In this document: positions 1 through 9,704 of the stretch, piece by piece
Numbering within the stretch: the first letter of the stretch is position 1
Layout of the letters: each line of letters starts with the position of its first letter
Origin: Acidimicrobiales bacterium
GTDB taxonomy: Bacteria; Actinomycetota; Acidimicrobiia; Acidimicrobiales; JAVJTC01
Length of the DNA: 64,000 bases
Direction of reading: 5' to 3'
Assembly: GCA_040219085.1 (NCBI GenBank)
Contig: JAVJTC010000008.1
Span: 1 to 64,000, forward strand
The notes under the pieces: model-generated
Databases searched by the model: none
Told to the model about the DNA's origin: nothing
Seen by the model: only the letters and a program-made list of their open reading frames with translations
Position numbers and translations under genes: made by a program

Positions 1-888
1 GGCGAGGTGAACATTTCGGGTTCGTCGACTGTGGAGCCGATCTCGGTTCGTGTTGCTGAGCTGTTGGAGGATGTGGCGCCGGGTATTTCGGTGACCGTGG
101 ACGGTCCGGGTACCGGTGACGGTTTCGCTCTGTTCTGTGACGGTGAGACCGACATCTCCGATGCGTCTCGTGCGATCAAGGACGAAGAGGCCGCGACGTG
201 TGCGGACAACGGCATCGAGTTCATCGAGTTGCAGGTCGGTATCGACGGCATCGCGGTGATGACCGGTCCGGGCAACGATGCTGTGGAGTGTGTGAGCTTC
301 GAGCAGATCTACGGCATCGTCGGTCCGGAGTCGACCGGGTTCGGCAGTTGGGCCGATGCGAACGATCTGATTTCGGAGATCGGCGGCGAGGGCAATCTGC
401 CTGATGCGTCGCTGGACATCTTCGGTCCCGGTGAGGAGTCGGGCACGTTCGACTCGTTCATCGAGTTGGTGCTCGAGGACATCGCCGATGAGCGTGGTGA
501 GGAAGCGACGACGCGTCCTGATTACAACCCGTCGGCCGACGACAACATCATCATCCAGGGCATCGAGTCCGGTGACACGACGTTCGGTTGGGTCGGTTTC
601 GCCTTCGCCGAGGCCGAGGGTGACCGGATCAAGACGCTCGAGGTCGACGGCGGCGATGGCTGTGTGCCGGCGACCGCGGAGACGATCGCGGACAACTCGT
701 ACCCGATCAGCCGGCCGCTGTTCATCTACGTGAACGCTGCCAAGGCCGCGGAGAACCCTGCTGTGGAGGCCTACGTGGACTTCTACATGAGCGACGCCGG
801 TCTGAGCACCGCGGTCGCAGAGGTCGGCTACGTGCCTCTCGCTCCCGACGCGGCCGCGGTCACCCGCGCCGCCTGGGACGGACGCTGA
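1..888 (+). CDS. pstS: PstS-type phosphate-binding protein, 5' end outside the window
   Basis: Periplasmic or lipid-anchored phosphate receptor of the high-affinity PstSCAB importer. The reading frame is open from base 1 and the first visible residues are GEVNISGSSTVEPIS. The GSSTV motif lies at the start of the mature domain in PstS proteins, so the signal peptide and lipobox lie upstream and the GTG at base 7 is not the true start. Further PstS features are the phosphate-loop-like ISDASRAIK (about residue 52), the GPGEESGTFDSF segment and a C-terminal YVDFYMSDAG segment. It is followed by a strong hairpin and then pstC, pstA, pstB and phoU on the same strand. The family call is secure. Only the N-terminus is missing. 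Confidence 0.93.
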   Translation, partial: GEVNISGSSTVEPISVRVAELLEDVAPGISVTVDGPGTGDGFALFCDGETDISDASRAIKDEEAATCADNGIEFIELQVGIDGIAVMTGPGNDAVECVSFEQIYGIVGPESTGFGSWADANDLISEIGGEGNLPDASLDIFGPGEESGTFDSFIELVLEDIADERGEEATTRPDYNPSADDNIIIQGIESGDTTFGWVGFAFAEAEGDRIKTLEVDGGDGCVPATAETIADNSYPISRPLFIYVNAAKAAENPAVEAYVDFYMSDAGLSTAVAEVGYVPLAPDAAAVTRAAWDGR

Positions 889-922
889 TCCCCTCCACCT
901 GCGCCCCGGCGTAGGAAACGAA

Positions 923-962
923 CGGGTGGGGGCCGATCGCGATGTCGATCGGCCCCCACCCG
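923..962 (+). promoter_or_regulatory. 17-bp perfect hairpin between pstS and pstC
   Basis: Arms 923-939 and 946-962 are perfectly complementary around a 6-base loop (CGATGT). No T-run follows, so it is not a classical Rho-independent terminator. In other pst operons a hairpin after the receptor gene stabilises or partly terminates the message, so that receptor is made in excess over the permease. That role is inferred here. Confidence 0.7.
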
Positions 963-1042
963 ATTCCGCGGTCGGTGCCGTGGACCGCTTCCGACGGACT
1001 ACAGGGAACTCGACGAAATCGTGAAGGCTAGGGTGACATCCG

Positions 1043-1993
1043 ATGAGTGATACCGGGGGCCCCCGGGGCGGGGCATCCACACTGACGATCGCCGATCTGA
1101 GTGGTGACGTGCGCCGTCACCGAAAAGAAGCGGTGATCAAGACGTCGATGTTCGGCACCGCGTTGGTGTCTGTTCTCATCTCGGCGCTCATCATCTTTGC
1201 GCTCTTCGACGAAGCGTTCGTCTTCGTCCGAGAAGTCGACTGGGGCAACACGTGGGGTCAGATCGGCTGGTTCCCCCGCCGCGGCATCTACGACATCCCG
1301 ACGATCCTCGTCGCTACGTTGATCGTGACCGGGATCGCCATGATCATCGCTGCGCCCCTCGGTCTCGGCGCGGCGATCTATCTGGCCGAGTACGCCAACC
1401 CGAGGGTCCGGTCGATCCTCAAGCCGATCCTCGAGGTTCTCGCCGGAATCCCGTCGGTCGTCCTCGGCTTCTTCGCCCTCCAGTTCATCGCTCCGACGAT
1501 CATCGACAACATCGGCGGCAGTGACTCGGGCTCGATGGCCGCCGCCGGCCTCGGCGTCGGTATTCTCACCATCCCCCTCGTCGCCTCGGTCTCCGAGGAC
1601 GCCATGAAGGCGGTACCGCTTTCGCTGCGTGAAGCCTCGGCCGGACTCGGTGCCCGCAGGATGACCACCACGGTGCGGATCGTCCTGCCCGCCGCGGCGT
1701 CGGGTCTCGTCGCGGCGTTCATCGTCGCCGTGTCCCGGGCCATCGGCGAGACGATGGTGGTCTTCCTGGCCGGCGGGCGCTCAGATGCCTCGGTGTACGC
1801 AGACGGGCCGTTCGAGCCCGGACTCACGATGACCGCCGCCATGGCCTCCCTCGCCACCGGCACCGACAGCGTCGTGGGTGAAGGCCTCACCGTGCAGTCG
1901 CTCTACTTCGTCGGCGCCCTGCTGTTCATAATGACGCTGACGCTGAACGTCGTCGCCGACCGGTTCGTCGCCCGTGTGCGCGAGCAGTACTAG
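1043..1993 (+). CDS. pstC: Phosphate ABC transporter permease PstC
   Basis: Inner-membrane permease, 316 residues, half of the PstC/PstA channel that takes phosphate from PstS. After a charged N-terminus, the first membrane segment is at about residues 35-55. The LAEYANP motif and the permease (EAA) loop REASAGLGARRMTT...LPAAASG, which contacts the ATPase PstB, are clear. AISRAIGETM-type wording (SRAIGETMVVFLAGG) is typical of PstC. The start ATG is preceded by AGGGTG. pstA follows after 11 bases. Slightly long N-terminus, otherwise ordinary. Confidence 0.95.
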   Translation: MSDTGGPRGGASTLTIADLSGDVRRHRKEAVIKTSMFGTALVSVLISALIIFALFDEAFVFVREVDWGNTWGQIGWFPRRGIYDIPTILVATLIVTGIAMIIAAPLGLGAAIYLAEYANPRVRSILKPILEVLAGIPSVVLGFFALQFIAPTIIDNIGGSDSGSMAAAGLGVGILTIPLVASVSEDAMKAVPLSLREASAGLGARRMTTTVRIVLPAAASGLVAAFIVAVSRAIGETMVVFLAGGRSDASVYADGPFEPGLTMTAAMASLATGTDSVVGEGLTVQSLYFVGALLFIMTLTLNVVADRFVARVREQY

Positions 1994-2004
1994 GAGACCC
2001 GGAA

Positions 2005-2964
2005 ATGGCACTGTCACGACCCACCGACCAGCCGACCGCAGAGCGCGTGAGGGCCCAGATCCAGCGGAAGAGAAGCGACACCACTGGAACGGTCTTCAAG
2101 TGGACGCTGCTCCTCGCGCTCCTGCTCTCTCTCACGATTCTCGCAGTTCTCATCGTCGACGTGACGACCGATGGCTGGAGCTTCCTGTCCGGCGACATCG
2201 GGGCGTTCCTCCAGGGCACGTTGCGCTCCAGACCCGACGACCCCGTCCTGGGCGTCCACCAGGGCCTCGTCGGCTCGTTCTGGATCGCTGTGATGGTTGC
2301 CGCGCTGTCGTTCCCGATCGGCATCGGTTCGGCCATATACCTCGAGGAGTACGCCACGCGGAACCGTTTCACGCGTTTCATCGAGGTGAACATCCGCAAC
2401 CTGGCGGGCGTTCCGTCGGTGGTCTACGGCCTTCTCGGTCTCTACATTTTCGTGGAGAACGTCGGCTTCATGTCGGCGTTCACCGGAGGGCGCCAGACCG
2501 CGCTGTCAGGCGGCCTGACCATCGCCATTCTGGTCCTCCCCATCGTGATCATCACGGCCCAGGAGGCCGTGAGGGCCGTGCCCCAGGCGCTCAAGGAGGG
2601 CGCCTACGGTGTCGGGGCCACTCGGTGGGAGGTCACCAGGACGCAGATCCTCCCCTACGCCGCCCCGGGAATCCTCACGGGGACGCTCTTGTCGATGTCG
2701 CGGGCCATCGGTGAGGCCGCCCCGCTGATCGTCATCGGGGCCGTCAGCGGCCGCCTCGGCAACGACCCGGGCTTCTTTGCCTTCGACCAACTCGACGACG
2801 CCTTCACGGCGATGCCGATCGTCATCACGACCTGGACGCGACAGCCCGAGGACGAGTTCCGGCAGGCGGCCGCCGCAGCGATCGTCGTACTGTTGGTGTT
2901 CGTACTCGTTCTCAACGCAACTGCGATCTTTCTGAGGAACTACTTCGAGAAGAAGCGAGGCTGA
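2005..2964 (+). CDS. pstA: Phosphate ABC transporter permease PstA
   Basis: Second permease subunit, 319 residues. An AGGAG sequence overlaps the pstC stop and serves as ribosome binding site. Membrane segments begin near residue 33. The [33 protein letters not shown] segment is characteristic of PstA. The ATPase-contacting loop [15 protein letters not shown] and the [15 protein letters not shown] stretch are present. It ends 4 bases before the pstB start, so translation is probably coupled. Works with PstC, PstB and PstS. Confidence 0.95.
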   Translation: MALSRPTDQPTAERVRAQIQRKRSDTTGTVFKWTLLLALLLSLTILAVLIVDVTTDGWSFLSGDIGAFLQGTLRSRPDDPVLGVHQGLVGSFWIAVMVAALSFPIGIGSAIYLEEYATRNRFTRFIEVNIRNLAGVPSVVYGLLGLYIFVENVGFMSAFTGGRQTALSGGLTIAILVLPIVIITAQEAVRAVPQALKEGAYGVGATRWEVTRTQILPYAAPGILTGTLLSMSRAIGEAAPLIVIGAVSGRLGNDPGFFAFDQLDDAFTAMPIVITTWTRQPEDEFRQAAAAAIVVLLVFVLVLNATAIFLRNYFEKKRG

Positions 2965-2968
2965 GTTC

Positions 2969-3856
2969 ATGACATCGACTGAGACCGGAACCGACACCGT
3001 GCCGTTGTCGAGGCGCCCCGTGGCCCCCGAGGCGACGCCGGGTGGGTCGCCGGATCCCGCCGAGCAGGCGAAGGTCGTTTTCCGCTGCGAGGAGATGTCA
3101 GTGTTCTACGGGGCTTTCCGCGCCGTACGTGATGTCAACCTTCAGATCCACGAGCACGAGATCACGGCGTTCATCGGGCCATCGGGCTGTGGCAAGACGA
3201 CCGTCCTGCGCTGCTTCAACCGGATGAACGACCTCATCGACGGTGCGCGCGTCGAGGGGCTTCTGGAGTTCCACGGCCTCGACCTGTACGACTCGCAGGT
3301 GGACGCCGTCGAGGTGCGTCGACGGATCGGCATGGTCTTCCAGAAGCCGAACCCGTTCCCCAAGTCCATCTACGACAACATCGCCTACGGCCCCCGGATC
3401 ACGGGGATGGCGAAGAAGAAGAGCGACCTCGACGACATCGTGGAGAACTCGCTCAAGCGGTCAGCCCTGTGGGACGAGGTCAAGGATCGCCTGGCGGACT
3501 CGGCTTTCGGCCTGTCGGGCGGGCAGCAGCAGCGGCTGTGCATCGCCCGGGCCATCGCCGTGGATCCTGACGTCCTGCTGATGGACGAACCCTGCTCGGC
3601 GCTCGATCCGATCGCAACGCCGCGCATCGAGGACCTGATGCAGGAGATCAAGGGGGACTTCACGATCGTGATCGTCACCCACAACATGCAACAGGCCGCA
3701 CGGGTCTCGGACCGGACCGCCTTCTTCACCGCTCAGATCGACTCCGACACCGATCAGCGCACCGGTCTGCTGGTCGAGTACGCCGCGACCGACAAGATCT
3801 TCTCGAACCCCGACGACGAGCGCACCGAGGCGTACGTCACCGGTCGCTTCGGCTGA
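2969..3856 (+). CDS. pstB: Phosphate ABC transporter ATP-binding protein PstB
   Basis: Cytoplasmic ATPase that powers phosphate import, 295 residues. Walker [10 protein letters not shown], the PstB-typical CFNRMNDLI after it, Q-loop [19 protein letters not shown], signature [14 protein letters not shown], Walker [15 protein letters not shown] and the switch histidine in VTHNMQQA are all visible in order. The first 35 residues are a Pro/Thr-rich extension not needed for the fold, and the ATPase core begins at about residue 37. Placed between pstA and phoU, the usual order. Confidence 0.96.
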   Translation: MTSTETGTDTVPLSRRPVAPEATPGGSPDPAEQAKVVFRCEEMSVFYGAFRAVRDVNLQIHEHEITAFIGPSGCGKTTVLRCFNRMNDLIDGARVEGLLEFHGLDLYDSQVDAVEVRRRIGMVFQKPNPFPKSIYDNIAYGPRITGMAKKKSDLDDIVENSLKRSALWDEVKDRLADSAFGLSGGQQQRLCIARAIAVDPDVLLMDEPCSALDPIATPRIEDLMQEIKGDFTIVIVTHNMQQAARVSDRTAFFTAQIDSDTDQRTGLLVEYAATDKIFSNPDDERTEAYVTGRFG

Positions 3857-3918
3857 CCACCCGCCGCGCGTCGATCGACACGCGGCCCCATCGACAACCA
3901 CGACAGGAGCAGCGCCCG

Positions 3919-4698
3919 ATGGAAGATCTTCGGAAGGTGTTCCACAAGGAACTCGACGAGATCCGCGACGACATCGTGCGGATGGCGGCGCTCGTCACCG
4001 AGTGCATCCCCCGTGGGACCGAGGCGTTCCTCGACATGGATCTCGTGGCGGCCCAGCGCCTCATCGACGACGATGACATCCTCGACGAGCTCTCCGTGGA
4101 CTTCGAGGAGCGCTGCTACCAGCTCGTGGCGCGGCAGGCGCCGATGGCCAGCGACCTGCGGGCGATCATGGCGGCGCTCACGATGAACTCGGAGATCGAG
4201 CGATCCGGCGACCTCGTGGTGAACATCGCCAAGGCCACCCGCCGGGTCTACGGCTCCACGTTCGACCCCCGCCTGCGCGGGATGCTCCAGGAGATGAGCG
4301 GCGAGGCTCAGCGGCTCTTCCGCTTCGCCATCGACGCCTACGTCGAGGGCGACGTCGGGCTGGCCGCCGCGCTCGACGACATCGACGACCGTCTCGACGA
4401 ACTCAACCACGAGGTGGTCGGTCTCATCTTCGCCGCCCACACGGCCGGCGACATCGACCTGCAGGCCGCGGTCCAGTTGGCCCTCATCGCCCGCTACTAC
4501 GAGCGGATCGGCGATCACGCCGTCAACATCGGTGAGCGCGTGCGCTACATGGTGACGGGTTGGTTGAAGGAGAATACCGGCGCGTCGCGCGCCAAGGTGG
4601 CCCGTACCCACTCGCCGCTCGGAGCAGCCGTAGCCGATGGGCCCTTCGCCGACGACAGCCCGCTCGACGCTGCGGGCGGAGGCGACGAGAGCCCGTGA
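3919..4698 (+). CDS. phoU: Phosphate signalling complex regulator PhoU
   Basis: 259-residue all-helical protein with two PhoU repeats, the second ending near residue 215. Repeat signatures are seen as DDDILDELSVDFEERCYQLVARQAPMASDLR and IARYYERIGDHAVNIGERVRYMVTG. PhoU bridges the Pst importer and the sensor kinase, keeping the kinase off when phosphate is ample. AGGAG sits 9 bases before the ATG. The last 40 residues are Ala/Asp-rich and probably disordered. The kinase and response regulator genes follow directly, which supports the signalling role. Confidence 0.94.
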   Translation: MEDLRKVFHKELDEIRDDIVRMAALVTECIPRGTEAFLDMDLVAAQRLIDDDDILDELSVDFEERCYQLVARQAPMASDLRAIMAALTMNSEIERSGDLVVNIAKATRRVYGSTFDPRLRGMLQEMSGEAQRLFRFAIDAYVEGDVGLAAALDDIDDRLDELNHEVVGLIFAAHTAGDIDLQAAVQLALIARYYERIGDHAVNIGERVRYMVTGWLKENTGASRAKVARTHSPLGAAVADGPFADDSPLDAAGGGDESP

Positions 4699-4731
4699 CG
4701 TCCTGCGGCGGCGGCTGATGGGAAGCCGGTC

Positions 4732-5973
4732 ATGACCGCCGTCGTCGCGCTCCTCGCCGGCCTCGTGGGCCTGCTGCTCGCGTCGTCGGTCGCTCTCGTG
4801 TGGCAGCGGGCCCAGGTCAAGCGGGTGCTTCGCCGCACAGTGGCCGACCACGGCGGCGTCCCGCTTCCGGTTGCGGCACCGACTCTGGACCACATCGACC
4901 GCCTCGACCGGGTGATCACCCGGCTCGAGGAAGGCGATGCCGTCGCGATGGCCGACCTGCGCCGCCTCGAGGCGGCGGCGTCGTCGATGACCCAGGGGGC
5001 CGTCGTCTGCGCCACGGACGGCGAGGTGGTGTTCCGCAACGCCTTCGCCGACACGTTCATCCAGGCTCGCCACGGCGACGCCCTCGTCGCCGCGGCAGTG
5101 ACCGAGCTACTCGACGCCGCTCGTCACGGCGCGGCTGCCGAAAAGGAGATCGAGCTGTTCGGGCCGCCACGCCGGACACTGCTGGTGAGCGCCCTGCCCA
5201 TCGCTGACGGCGCGATCGCGCTGATCGACGAGATCACCGAGCACGTGCGCCTCGATGCGATGCGCCGTGACTTCATCGCCAACATCAGTCACGAGCTGCG
5301 GACTCCTGTCGGGGCTCTCAGCCTTCTCGCGGAGACACTCGCGGACGAGCAGGATCCGGGGCTGCGCAATCAACTCACGCACAGGCTGACGGTCGAGTCC
5401 GCTCGCATCGCCCGCACGATCGACGAGTTGATCGAACTCAGCCGCATCGAGCACAACGAGGACGGTCAGGCGAACCCCGTCGTGATGCAGGCGGTGGTCG
5501 GTGAAGCCGTCGACCGCGTGCACCCGGCGTCGGACCAGAAGAGTCTCGACCTCGGCGTAGTGGTTCCCGACGCCCCCATCACGGTCATCGGCGATCGTCG
5601 CCAGCTGACCTCGGCGTTGTTCAATCTCCTCGACAACGCCGTCAAGTACACCGACCCGGGTGGATCGATCGGCGTGCGACTCCGTGTCGGTGCCGAAACG
5701 GTCGAGCTCGCGGTGCGCGATACCGGCATCGGGATCCCCGCCAAGGATCTCGACCGCATCTTCGAGCGCTTCTACCGGGTCGACCGGGCCCGCGCGGGCG
5801 GCACGGGCGGCGTGGGCCTCGGACTCGCGATCGTGCGCCACGTCGTCACGAACCATCTCGGACAACTCCACGTCGAGTCACGGGAGGGCGAGGGGACGAC
5901 GTTCACCATCTCGCTCCCGCTCGGTCCGGTGGAGTCGTCCGTCGAGACCCCCGACCACAGCGAGGTCACGTGA
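4732..5973 (+). CDS. Phosphate-responsive sensor histidine kinase (SenX3/PhoR type)
   Basis: 413 residues. One N-terminal membrane anchor (about residues 2-24), a short PAS-like segment (roughly 75-165), then a HisKA domain with the phosphoacceptor motif FIANISHELRTPVG. The ATPase domain has N-box LFNLLDNAVKYT, G1 DTGIGIPAKDLDRIFERFYRVD and G2 GGVGLGLAIVRH. No extracytoplasmic sensor domain is present, matching SenX3/PhoR kinases that sense phosphate through PstB and PhoU. The stop codon overlaps the GTG start of the response regulator gene by 4 bases, so the pair is co-translated. The partner is clear from context. The exact name (senX3 or phoR) is a matter of lineage. Confidence 0.92.
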   Translation: MTAVVALLAGLVGLLLASSVALVWQRAQVKRVLRRTVADHGGVPLPVAAPTLDHIDRLDRVITRLEEGDAVAMADLRRLEAAASSMTQGAVVCATDGEVVFRNAFADTFIQARHGDALVAAAVTELLDAARHGAAAEKEIELFGPPRRTLLVSALPIADGAIALIDEITEHVRLDAMRRDFIANISHELRTPVGALSLLAETLADEQDPGLRNQLTHRLTVESARIARTIDELIELSRIEHNEDGQANPVVMQAVVGEAVDRVHPASDQKSLDLGVVVPDAPITVIGDRRQLTSALFNLLDNAVKYTDPGGSIGVRLRVGAETVELAVRDTGIGIPAKDLDRIFERFYRVDRARAGGTGGVGLGLAIVRHVVTNHLGQLHVESREGEGTTFTISLPLGPVESSVETPDHSEVT

Positions 5974-6677
5974 GCCCAGCCAACCCCACCAAGGTTCTCG
6001 TCGTCGAGGACGAGGAGTCCTTCGTCGACGCGCTGAAGATCGGCCTCGCCCGTGAGGGCTTCATCGTCGATATCGCCCGCGACGGGCGTGAGGCACTGGA
6101 CCGTTTCGCGGCCGACGAACCCGATCTCATCCTGCTCGACGTGATGTTGCCGCGGATCTCCGGCGTAGACGTCTGTCGCGAGATCCGGAGCCGCTCACAG
6201 GTCCCGATCATCATGATCACCGCCAAGGGCGAGGAGATCGACACGGTCGTCGGTCTCGAGGTCGGTGCCGACGACTACGTGACGAAGCCGTATCGCTTCC
6301 GCGAGCTGATGGCCCGCATCAGAGCCGTGCTGCGACGCACGGCGGCGTTGCCCGCGATGCCGACGTCGATCGCCGACGTCGTCGAAGTCGGTGATGTCAA
6401 GGTCGACGCCGAGCGTCACGAGGTCACCATCCGCGGTGACGCCGTCAGCCTCCCGCTCAAGGAGTTCGACCTGCTGACCCTCCTGATGGAGAACGCGGGC
6501 CGGGTACTGACGCGCGAGACGTTGATCGACAGGGTGTGGGGATCGGACTACGTCGGTGACACGAAGACGCTCGACGTGCACGTCAAGCGTCTCCGGTCGA
6601 AGGTGGAGACGGACCCGTCGAACCCGTCGCGCATCGTGACGATCCGTGGGCTCGGCTACAAGTACGTAGGCGACTGA
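5970..6677 (+). CDS. Phosphate-response regulator (RegX3/PhoP type, OmpR family)
   Basis: 235 residues. Receiver domain (about 1-122) with acidic pocket VEDEESF, phosphoacceptor Asp in LILLDVMLPR, and the conserved Lys in DDYVTKPYRFREL. C-terminal winged-helix DNA-binding domain (about 130-235) ends KTLDVHVKRLRSKVE...VTIRGLGYKYVG. Start GTG overlaps the kinase stop. It would activate Pho genes, including the pst operon upstream. I could not identify a convincing direct-repeat Pho box in this window, but the pst promoter lies outside it. Confidence 0.93.
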   Translation: MSPANPTKVLVVEDEESFVDALKIGLAREGFIVDIARDGREALDRFAADEPDLILLDVMLPRISGVDVCREIRSRSQVPIIMITAKGEEIDTVVGLEVGADDYVTKPYRFRELMARIRAVLRRTAALPAMPTSIADVVEVGDVKVDAERHEVTIRGDAVSLPLKEFDLLTLLMENAGRVLTRETLIDRVWGSDYVGDTKTLDVHVKRLRSKVETDPSNPSRIVTIRGLGYKYVGD

Positions 6678-6728
6678 CCCCCCGGGGGGCGTCCCGGCGC
6701 CGTCGACCGGTGACCGTAGTATGACTTC

Positions 6729-8435
6729 GTGACCGACGGACCCGGCGACTGGAGAGAGCTCCGGGCGCCTCGTCGTCCCCGGTCCGGGGACGACGAGGCC
6801 CGCAAGACACCGGCCACGTTGAGTCCCTTCGTCCGACTGGCCCGGGTGCACGCGTTGTCGGCTGCGGGGGACGGCATGATCGCCGTGGCTCTCGCCGGTT
6901 CCCTCTTCTTCTCCATCGACCCGAGTGCCGCCCGCTCGAAGGTCCTTCTGTACCTGTTGTTGACGATGGCACCTTTCGCCCTCGTCGGACCGCTCATCGG
7001 ACCGGCTCTGGACCGAGCGCGCGGCGGTCGACGGATGATGGTGGTGCTGTTGAACCTCGGCCGGGTGCTGGTCGCGTTCTTCATGATCGGCAACATCGAC
7101 AACCTCCTGTTGTTCCCTCTCGCATTCGCGACCCTCGTGTTCGGAAAGGGGTACGCGGTCGCGAAAGCGGCGATCGTCCCGTCGACGGTCCGCTCCCACA
7201 GCGAACTCGTCGAGAGGAACTCGCGACTGGCTGTCCTGTCGGGAATCTCCGGGTTCGCCGGCGCGGTCCCCGCGGGCCTGCTGCAGATCATCGGCGGTCC
7301 CGAGTGGGCGGTGGGCCTGGCCATGGTCACCTTCGCCGTCGCAGTCTTCTTCTCGTTCCAGCTGCCGCGCACAGCTGTGACCGACGACACGGCCGACGAG
7401 GTCGAGGAGAGCGAACTCCGCAGTGCGGGAATCCGTCTGGCGGTCTCCGCGACGGCGGTTCTGCGCGGGACCGTCGGATTCACCCTCTTCCTCATCGCGT
7501 TCGGTTTCCGCGGGGGCGCGGACGACGTGGACCTGACCGGCATCGGAACCGCTGTCGGTGCCGGCGTGCGCAACGCCATGGGCTTCGCGGTCGACAGCGA
7601 TGCCGATCTGCCGGCGTGGAAGTTGGGCATCGTCGTCATCTTCAGCGTCGGCGGCGCCCTGGCGGGTTCGTTCCTCGCGCCGAGGATCAGGCGGACCACC
7701 CCTGAGGAGAACATGCTTCTCGGGGCGCTGGTGATCACCGTCGCGTCGGGGATACTCGCCGCGTGGATGGGCGGCCTGCGCGGCGCGATCGTGATGGTCT
7801 TCGGCGTCGGCGTGACGGCCTCCGCCGGAAAGGTCGCCTTCGACTCGATCGTCCAGCGGGACGCCCCCGATGCCAGCCACGGTGCGTCGTTCGGTCGTTT
7901 CGAGACGCGCTTTCAGATCGCGTGGGTGATCGGCGGTGTCATCCCGGTCCTGATCAGGATCCCGGTGTCGGCCGGCTTCGCTCTGATCTCGCTGGCGGCG
8001 TTCGCCGCCGCGCTGTCGTACTTCGCGGGGTCCCGCGGTGCCAAGGCCGGACGCACGACGCCGCGCCGCCGACCGCGCACCCCCAGACAGGCACTTGCGA
8101 CCCTGAGGGAGACCGCGAACGACCTCGGTCGTGAGGCGCGCGCTGTCGCGGAGTCCCGACGCGAGGACCCTGTTCCGCCCGAGTGGGCGCTCGGAGCCGT
8201 GATGGCCGACCCCGAACCCTTCGACGACGAGGGTGGTGAGCCGACGGCGGCGTTGCCGTTCGACTCCGAACTCACGAGGGAACTGCCACGCGACGACGAC
8301 GGAGACGACGACGAGGCGCCCCCGCCACCGCCGCCTCTCGACGATGCGACGTTACCCCTGCCGTTCGACGACGACGGCTCAGCGGACTCCGGTGACGAGG
8401 ATGGCCGCCCGGCCGGTTGGCACGACCACATCTGA
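6729..8435 (+). CDS. Major facilitator superfamily transporter with long acidic C-terminal tail
   Basis: 568 residues starting at GTG. About 12 hydrophobic segments lie between residues 35 and 430, beginning with SPFVRLARVHALSAAGDGMIAVALAGSLFF. An MFS-type loop GPALDRARGGRRMM follows the second or third segment, as in the permease motif GxxxDRxGRR. The last 130 residues are hydrophilic, with Arg-rich then Asp/Glu-rich runs (DDDGDDDEAPPPPPP) that are probably disordered and cytoplasmic. Substrate is unknown; nothing in the neighbours points to one. Family call secure, role open. Confidence 0.75.
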   Translation: MTDGPGDWRELRAPRRPRSGDDEARKTPATLSPFVRLARVHALSAAGDGMIAVALAGSLFFSIDPSAARSKVLLYLLLTMAPFALVGPLIGPALDRARGGRRMMVVLLNLGRVLVAFFMIGNIDNLLLFPLAFATLVFGKGYAVAKAAIVPSTVRSHSELVERNSRLAVLSGISGFAGAVPAGLLQIIGGPEWAVGLAMVTFAVAVFFSFQLPRTAVTDDTADEVEESELRSAGIRLAVSATAVLRGTVGFTLFLIAFGFRGGADDVDLTGIGTAVGAGVRNAMGFAVDSDADLPAWKLGIVVIFSVGGALAGSFLAPRIRRTTPEENMLLGALVITVASGILAAWMGGLRGAIVMVFGVGVTASAGKVAFDSIVQRDAPDASHGASFGRFETRFQIAWVIGGVIPVLIRIPVSAGFALISLAAFAAALSYFAGSRGAKAGRTTPRRRPRTPRQALATLRETANDLGREARAVAESRREDPVPPEWALGAVMADPEPFDDEGGEPTAALPFDSELTRELPRDDDGDDDEAPPPPPPLDDATLPLPFDDDGSADSGDEDGRPAGWHDHI

Positions 8436-8463
8436 CCAGTGCGGTGCGGTGCAACGGCGCGGG

Positions 8464-9663
8464 TCAGTCCGTCGGCAACTCGATCCGGGCCAGCCACAGG
8501 CCGGGCGCATCGACCTCGTTGGGCGTGGGGAGGAAGCGCTCCTCGGACCACAGCGACCCGAGCGCGTCGGCTCCGGCACGCTCGACGACGCCGTCGATGA
8601 ACGCCCGTCCCCGGTCGTAGACGTCCTGGGTCAGATCCAGCCCCAGCAGCCGCTCGACGAAGCGGTCCGCCGACGATGCCTCGACCCGCCGTCGCCGCAG
8701 CGCCTCCGCGATTCGGACGGGGTCCGTCAGCATCCGTGCGCCGACCTCGTCGGTGATGTGGTCCGTATAGCCGACGACCGTGGTGACCAGCGCCGTCAGT
8801 GGGACCAGCAGTTCCCGTTGGCGGTCCGAGATGATCGCCCCGAAGAGGACATCGGGGTCGCCGAAGCGTTCCTGCAGGTTCGCGAGCGCCGTCGGGTCCG
8901 TCGGGTCGAGACCACCGAGTTGTTCTTCGAGACGTCCAGCGTCGGGTTCGAAGGCGGCGGCGTAATCGTGGAGGAGCTTGTTGAAGCGCTCGTGGACGTG
9001 GGGCACCGACAACACGACGTGTGACGCGAACTCGTTGACGCAGACCCACATGCGCAGGTCGTCAGCGGCCAGCGACCAGTCGGCGACGACCTCGTCGATG
9101 TTGGCCGGCACGAGGAGCAGGTCACGGCTCGCCCGCGGCAGCGGGAGGTCGTACTGACCCAGGCTGTGGCGGGCGAGATGACCCACCATCGAGCCGGCCG
9201 CGAGGCCGAGCATCATCGGCCCCATCGCCGAGAACAGGCTCCCCATCATGGCCATGGCGGGGTCGCCGGTGTCGTCGACGGGAGGGGAGAAGGCCCCGCG
9301 CATGTGCTCGAGGACCGGTCGGTAGGCATCGACCGAACGCGAGGCCCACATCGACCGGGTCACCGCAACGACGTCGATTCCGCCCGTCGACAACCCCGTC
9401 GCCTCTGCGACGCGTAGCTCGGCTGCGCGGGCGATCTGTTCGAGCGCGATCCGGGCGCCGGGATCGACGTTCGGCTCGCTGCGCCCATCGGTGGCGACCG
9501 TCACAGCCAGTTGCCGTGCAGCGTCCCAGGTCCCGCCGCTCTGGTTGGAGAGCATGCGGGCCAGATCTCCGAGGAAGCCGAGGTCCCCGAAGGGATCGTC
9601 GCTGCCGGTTGGATCCTGACCGCTCACGACGGCATCGTAGAGGTTGAGGCCCGCATCGCCCAC
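8464..9663 (-). CDS. DUF2342 / zincin-like hydrolase family protein
   Basis: 399 residues, GTG start. The N-terminal DPFGDLGFLGDLARML followed by TWDAARQLA and repeated Ala-rich helices is the pattern of the actinobacterial DUF2342 family, annotated as zinc-dependent metalloprotease or F420-associated hydrolase. At the place where a zincin motif is expected, this protein reads NEFASH, not HExxH, so catalytic activity is doubtful. Three hydrophobic stretches, including MLGLAAGSMVGHLARHSLG, suggest membrane proximity. Divergent from the neighbouring SDR gene, 41 bases away. An inner start would also be possible. Confidence 0.7.
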   Translation of the reverse strand: MGDAGLNLYDAVVSGQDPTGSDDPFGDLGFLGDLARMLSNQSGGTWDAARQLAVTVATDGRSEPNVDPGARIALEQIARAAELRVAEATGLSTGGIDVVAVTRSMWASRSVDAYRPVLEHMRGAFSPPVDDTGDPAMAMMGSLFSAMGPMMLGLAAGSMVGHLARHSLGQYDLPLPRASRDLLLVPANIDEVVADWSLAADDLRMWVCVNEFASHVVLSVPHVHERFNKLLHDYAAAFEPDAGRLEEQLGGLDPTDPTALANLQERFGDPDVLFGAIISDRQRELLVPLTALVTTVVGYTDHITDEVGARMLTDPVRIAEALRRRRVEASSADRFVERLLGLDLTQDVYDRGRAFIDGVVERAGADALGSLWSEERFLPTPNEVDAPGLWLARIELPTD

Positions 9664-9704
9664 GCGCCCGTGGCGGACGCGGCGCCACGACCCAGGAGAA
9701 ACGA

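Noticed and set aside
3754-5073. Long minus-strand ORF opposite phoU and the histidine kinase
   Set aside because: Mirror frame of GC-rich genes; no domain, no ribosome site, and both plus-strand genes are clearly real.
6195-7880. 561-codon minus-strand ORF opposite the response regulator and MFS genes
   Set aside because: His/Asp/Arg-rich composition typical of an antisense shadow; plus-strand proteins have clear motifs.
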